Shown one piece after another: positions 61,204 to 64,000 of a DNA stretch of 64,000 bases (its first letter is position 1; every line of letters starts with the position of its first letter). Made by a program: the position numbers and the translations under genes. Under the pieces are notes generated by a model. The model worked only from the letters and a program-made list of their open reading frames with translations, searched no databases and had not been told where the DNA came from. Source of the stretch: Wenzhouxiangellaceae bacterium (GTDB taxonomy: Bacteria > Pseudomonadota > Gammaproteobacteria > Xanthomonadales > Wenzhouxiangellaceae). The DNA is taken from positions 1 through 64,000 of the forward strand of contig JANQPN010000075.1 of the NCBI GenBank assembly GCA_028289455.1. Direction: 5' to 3'.

Positions 61204-62049
61204 TTAGCTGTGTGTGGCAGCGATATTCGCCTGAATTTCCCGGTAGCGTAAGGTAGCCAGTTCCGAAGGCAGGCCTTTAGCGCAGAAACTCAGACCTTTC
61301 AGGCCACGGTGAGGTCTTTCAACAATAACCTGACCGTCATCACTAAGTTTGGACTGTAAGACGCTCAGGGCATCCAGAAATCGTGGGTCCTGTTGCGCAT
61401 AACTGAAAAAAGAAAGCACATAAACATAAAAAAACAGGTTATAACGGTAGAACGGAAACTCAATCTGCATGAACAGGCTGCCAATGCCCCAGTGACACGG
61501 TCCGATGGGCTGGCGGGTTTCCCAATGATTCAGTAAAAAATCAACCGCGCCATCAGTTGCCAGACTGCCTTCACGGAATTCCCGAACCCAGCCCAATACA
61601 TCCAGAGCATAAAGCGTCGCGCCCGGGTTGGCGCACACGGTTTCAGGCCCACGGCCAAACCTGCTGAAGCTGCAGCGCCAACCACCTGATTCATGGACAC
61701 TATCTGTCAGGTAAGTCACTACCGATTGGACCAGTGCATTATCGGCCAGGCCGAAACGGCACAACATGCGCGCCGCTTCAGCGGTATAACAGGGATACAT
61801 CGGTGTTTTGGGCGCAACGCGAATCCGGCCGTCATCCCGGACTGCATCCAGGATCAATTTCAATCCGCCCTGTACTGCTTCATGATCCTCATCAACCCCA
61901 AGCTCATGCAGCATACCCAGGCAGGCAATGGTGCTGTAGGGATTGCCGACATATATCCGGCCATCCGCGGTGGCCCAGAAATCTGCACCGTTGTTGTGGC
62001 GGCGTGAAAGTATTGCCTGTATATCAGCTTGACGGTTGTGCTCAGTCAT
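61204..62049 (-). CDS. Prenyltransferase/squalene-oxidase repeat protein
   Basis: A 281-residue all-helical protein with repeats of the terpene-cyclase/prenyltransferase type. SGGWRCSFSRFGRGPETVC and NPGATLYALDVLGWVREF are typical. It has no DxDD or other clear catalytic motif, so binding or cyclase function is uncertain. It starts with an ATGA overlap with the STM3941-like gene. Confidence 0.72.
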   Translation of the reverse strand: MTEHNRQADIQAILSRRHNNGADFWATADGRIYVGNPYSTIACLGMLHELGVDEDHEAVQGGLKLILDAVRDDGRIRVAPKTPMYPCYTAEAARMLCRFGLADNALVQSVVTYLTDSVHESGGWRCSFSRFGRGPETVCANPGATLYALDVLGWVREFREGSLATDGAVDFLLNHWETRQPIGPCHWGIGSLFMQIEFPFYRYNLFFYVYVLSFFSYAQQDPRFLDALSVLQSKLSDDGQVIVERPHRGLKGLSFCAKGLPSELATLRYREIQANIAATHS

Positions 62050-62603
62050 TGGACAGCGCTGGTACTGCTGTAGCCACGATAATATGACTGAATCAGCTCA
62101 AGTAACGCCCGGTGACGTATCTTCAGGCTATTGGATGAGATATTGATTGAAGTACCGCTCAGGCTTTTGTTGGCACGATTAACCGCCTTTTTAAGTGTGC
62201 TGTCATTTTTCTCCTGTTCATTGGGAGATTTCACATGCACTGCAATGAAGTTTTGTTTTTCTATCTGGTATTCCTCGATACCTGATACATCAGACCATTT
62301 CACGAAGTCAGCTGACAAACCGCCTGAGTTGTTCCAGATTCCTTCAGCGTTGAGGATAATACCGGGGGATTTATCCAGTAGTTTTTTGAAGCCAATCACC
62401 CCGCAAGCACCAAAGAACCCAATGGTAGCAAGGCTGATCAAATAGACTTCCAGCATGGTGCTGGTATCAAAGAGGTCTTTGGCGGATTCTGGGTCCATCG
62501 TCAGAAACCAAACCCCCAGTGCAACGAACATCAGAGCACCGAGCAATAGCAGGATGATTCTGATTTTGCTCAGCTTAATAACTGTTTCATCAGGAAAAGG
62601 CAT
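62046..62603 (-). CDS. STM3941-like membrane protein
   Basis: A 185-residue protein with two membrane helices (about residues 15-33 and 50-70) and a cytoplasmic PH-like beta domain; WSDVSGIEEYQIEKQNFIAV is a conserved stretch. The function of this family is unknown. Its stop overlaps the prenyltransferase-repeat gene's start by four bases. Confidence 0.7.
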   Translation of the reverse strand: MPFPDETVIKLSKIRIILLLLGALMFVALGVWFLTMDPESAKDLFDTSTMLEVYLISLATIGFFGACGVIGFKKLLDKSPGIILNAEGIWNNSGGLSADFVKWSDVSGIEEYQIEKQNFIAVHVKSPNEQEKNDSTLKKAVNRANKSLSGTSINISSNSLKIRHRALLELIQSYYRGYSSTSAVQ

Positions 62604-62624
62604 GGTTACAGTGTTTATTGCAGT

Positions 62625-62984
62625 TTAATCAGCATACGCTTGGCGTATGTAATCAGCAACATGCTTGGCCGAGATGTCATCGGCAGAACTGATTTTAATA
62701 TGCCGCCGGTATTTTCCGCTGCCTTCCAGTACGCTGTGGGGGTCATCCATTTCTGAGCCTTTACCAAACTCGATGGAAGTATGTGCCTTGTAACAGAACA
62801 CGCCACTGGTTAATTCCTGGTTTTTTAAAAATACCAGGCCACCGTATTTAATTTCTTCTGTTATGTCAGGGTTAATGTGGAAATGAATATCTCTGATGTG
62901 GTTTATGATGTCATGCATTTCGCTGGAGACAGCCTGCAGGTCTGTCATGAAACTGGAAATTCTGGTTGAGCTGTATTCGGTCAT
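62625..62984 (-). CDS. DUF1801 domain protein
   Basis: A 119-residue protein of the DUF1801 type: ITEEIKYGGLVFLKNQ, CYKAHTSIEFGKG and GKYRRHIKISSADDI are typical of the core. It differs widely from the DUF1801 protein at 805-1167, so they are separate family branches rather than recent duplicates. Function unknown. Confidence 0.75.
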   Translation of the reverse strand: MTEYSSTRISSFMTDLQAVSSEMHDIINHIRDIHFHINPDITEEIKYGGLVFLKNQELTSGVFCYKAHTSIEFGKGSEMDDPHSVLEGSGKYRRHIKISSADDISAKHVADYIRQAYAD

Positions 62985-63036
62985 ATTTTTTCCCGTTTAG
63001 ATCCACTGTATTTTACTGTTTACCTCTATTAGCAGA

Positions 63037-63552
63037 TTAATTGTTATTTTCTAACTCAAGTGTCTGCATCGAAACAATTTTGCCTTGCTCAGAAACAGCC
63101 TGCTTGCCAACTTCCGTAAAACCGATTTTCAAATGAAACGCTCTTGATGCTTCGTTCATTGGTTCTATGTTGTATTCACAAACTAAACGTTCAGCATTCG
63201 ACTCAGAGGCGAATTTTGCAATGTCTCCATAAAAGCGGCTCCCCAGGCCCAAACCGGCAGTGTTGCCAGCAACTACTATTCGATCTATATACACGAATTG
63301 ATCATAACGGGCTTTAAACCATTCAAAGTTAGCATTCTCGTATTGGCTGGTGCTGTGCATGGCAATCAGGAATGCCACAACTTCATCATTTACACAAACA
63401 ACTTTGTAATAGCACGACAGGCCGGCAAGTTCCTCCAGGCGCTGAGGTGAGATAGGGGATGTCCATTGCACTTCAGCTGCATTGAGTTTTAAGACGGTAT
63501 CGGCGTCCTCTGGTTTAGCATCGCGGATGATGATGGAAGTCATATTGCTCAT
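63037..63552 (-). CDS. GNAT-family N-acetyltransferase
   Basis: A 171-residue transferase. The acetyl-CoA site is RIVVAGNTAGLGLGSRFYGD, a Q/R-x-x-G-x-G/A-like loop, and NEASRAFHLKIGFTEVGKQ is motif B. The start may also be three codons inside (63543). Acceptor unknown. Confidence 0.78.
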   Translation of the reverse strand: MSNMTSIIIRDAKPEDADTVLKLNAAEVQWTSPISPQRLEELAGLSCYYKVVCVNDEVVAFLIAMHSTSQYENANFEWFKARYDQFVYIDRIVVAGNTAGLGLGSRFYGDIAKFASESNAERLVCEYNIEPMNEASRAFHLKIGFTEVGKQAVSEQGKIVSMQTLELENNN

Positions 63553-63772
63553 CTGGTGAATAACAGGTATTCGATGATGTTAGTGGAATCTGACACTGAT
63601 TACATCTGGGCTAATGTGAAGTCGAGTTGTCTATGCGAATCGTAAAGATGATGAATATGACGCAATCCTGACAATCCTCTGACATTCAAAAGCCCTCATT
63701 AAGGTAGTGTTAATTTTCAATTTCTAAGCTCAATAAGAAAAATATTTTCAATTCAAACACTTAAATTTTGAC

Positions 63773-64000
63773 ATGAATAATTATCTATTTCGGGTGATCG
63801 CAATTGCATTAATGATGCTTGGGGTTGGCTCAGTACAGGCAGATACCGATGAGCAACTTTCTTCCTGGCAGTTTATCGGCCAAGCGCCATTGCCCGATGA
63901 TGTCAAAGCAGATCCGAATTTAACTGTCAGGTTTGTAGGCGGTTTTCTGCTGGTCGGAAGCCCAGGGTTGGAAGCGGGACGATGTGGCCGGTTGATAATT
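63773..64000 (+). CDS. Start of an exported protein (partial)
   Basis: A reading frame of 76 codons runs from ATG 63773 through the right edge with no stop. A signal peptide (FRVIAIALMMLGVGSVQA) is followed by a polar region (DTDEQLSSWQFIGQAPLPDD). It is not identifiable from the visible part. Confidence 0.65.
   Translation, partial: MNNYLFRVIAIALMMLGVGSVQADTDEQLSSWQFIGQAPLPDDVKADPNLTVRFVGGFLLVGSPGLEAGRCGRLII

Overview
The window looks like chromosomal DNA from an environmental, probably marine or soil, Gammaproteobacterium. The evidence is a close BaeS/BaeR-type pair, a YadG/YadH-type ABC exporter, a GbsR-type regulator, many exported peptidases, and large secreted proteins with IPTL-CTERM and CSLREA features. 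Base composition is mid-range. No rRNA, tRNA, CRISPR array, insertion sequence or phage module was seen. The order cannot be fixed by eye; a Marinicella- or Wenzhouxiangella-like lineage would fit, but that is inference.

Layout. 0-5 kb: tail of an unseen gene, an Sfp-type phosphopantetheinyl transferase, a DUF1801 protein, a small membrane protein, and an exported zinc metalloprotease followed by an exported amidohydrolase. 6-16 kb: an exported coiled-coil protein, a 1548-residue surface protein (eight DUF11-like plus four choice-of-anchor-D-like repeats and an IPTL-CTERM tail), an M14 carboxypeptidase and a signal peptidase I. 16-27 kb: solute-binding lipoprotein, DUF885 protein, YadGH exporter, an unknown exported protein, M3 oligopeptidase, sodium:solute symporter and a sugar-dehydrogenase-like beta-propeller. 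Peptide-degrading exported enzymes are a theme (M14, M3, DUF885, HExxH protease).

27.5-31.8 kb holds the most unusual locus: a three-gene RiPP cluster on the + strand. The precursor has a short heptad leader ending in Gly-Gly and then 44 cysteines in 232 residues. Next comes a fused RRE/E1-like/YcaO cyclodehydratase, and then a thiazolinyl-imide-reductase-like protein of the YbtU/Irp3/PchG type. That reductase type is known from NRPS siderophores, where it turns thiazoline into thiazolidine. No azoline dehydrogenase is present. The predicted product is a ribosomal peptide with many thiazolines, some or all reduced to thiazolidines.

32-44 kb: small PD-(D/E)XK-like protein, serine hydrolase, LysR regulator divergent from an alpha/beta hydrolase, lipoprotein, GGCT and MAPEG proteins, a cold-shock/Excalibur membrane fusion, an RHH regulator with a partner, a lower-GC patch of small unknown genes, and a 1037-residue BNR-repeat protein. 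44-55 kb: two two-component systems (one divergent from a reaction-centre-type cytochrome c, one BaeSR-like with a Spy-like gene), an exported haem peroxidase with 11-bp tandem repeats in its promoter, and a parallel beta-helix protein. 55-64 kb: small stress, acetyltransferase and NTF2-like genes, an ArsR-AHSA1 pair, a saccharopine-dehydrogenase-like/DUF4166 pair with a GbsR regulator, a prenyltransferase-repeat protein, and the start of another exported protein.

Several regulators (RHH at 38.5 kb, ArsR at 57.7 kb, GbsR at 61.1 kb) have clear repeat or palindrome elements lying on or just before their start codons. Autoregulation is likely, and for two of them a leaderless transcript.
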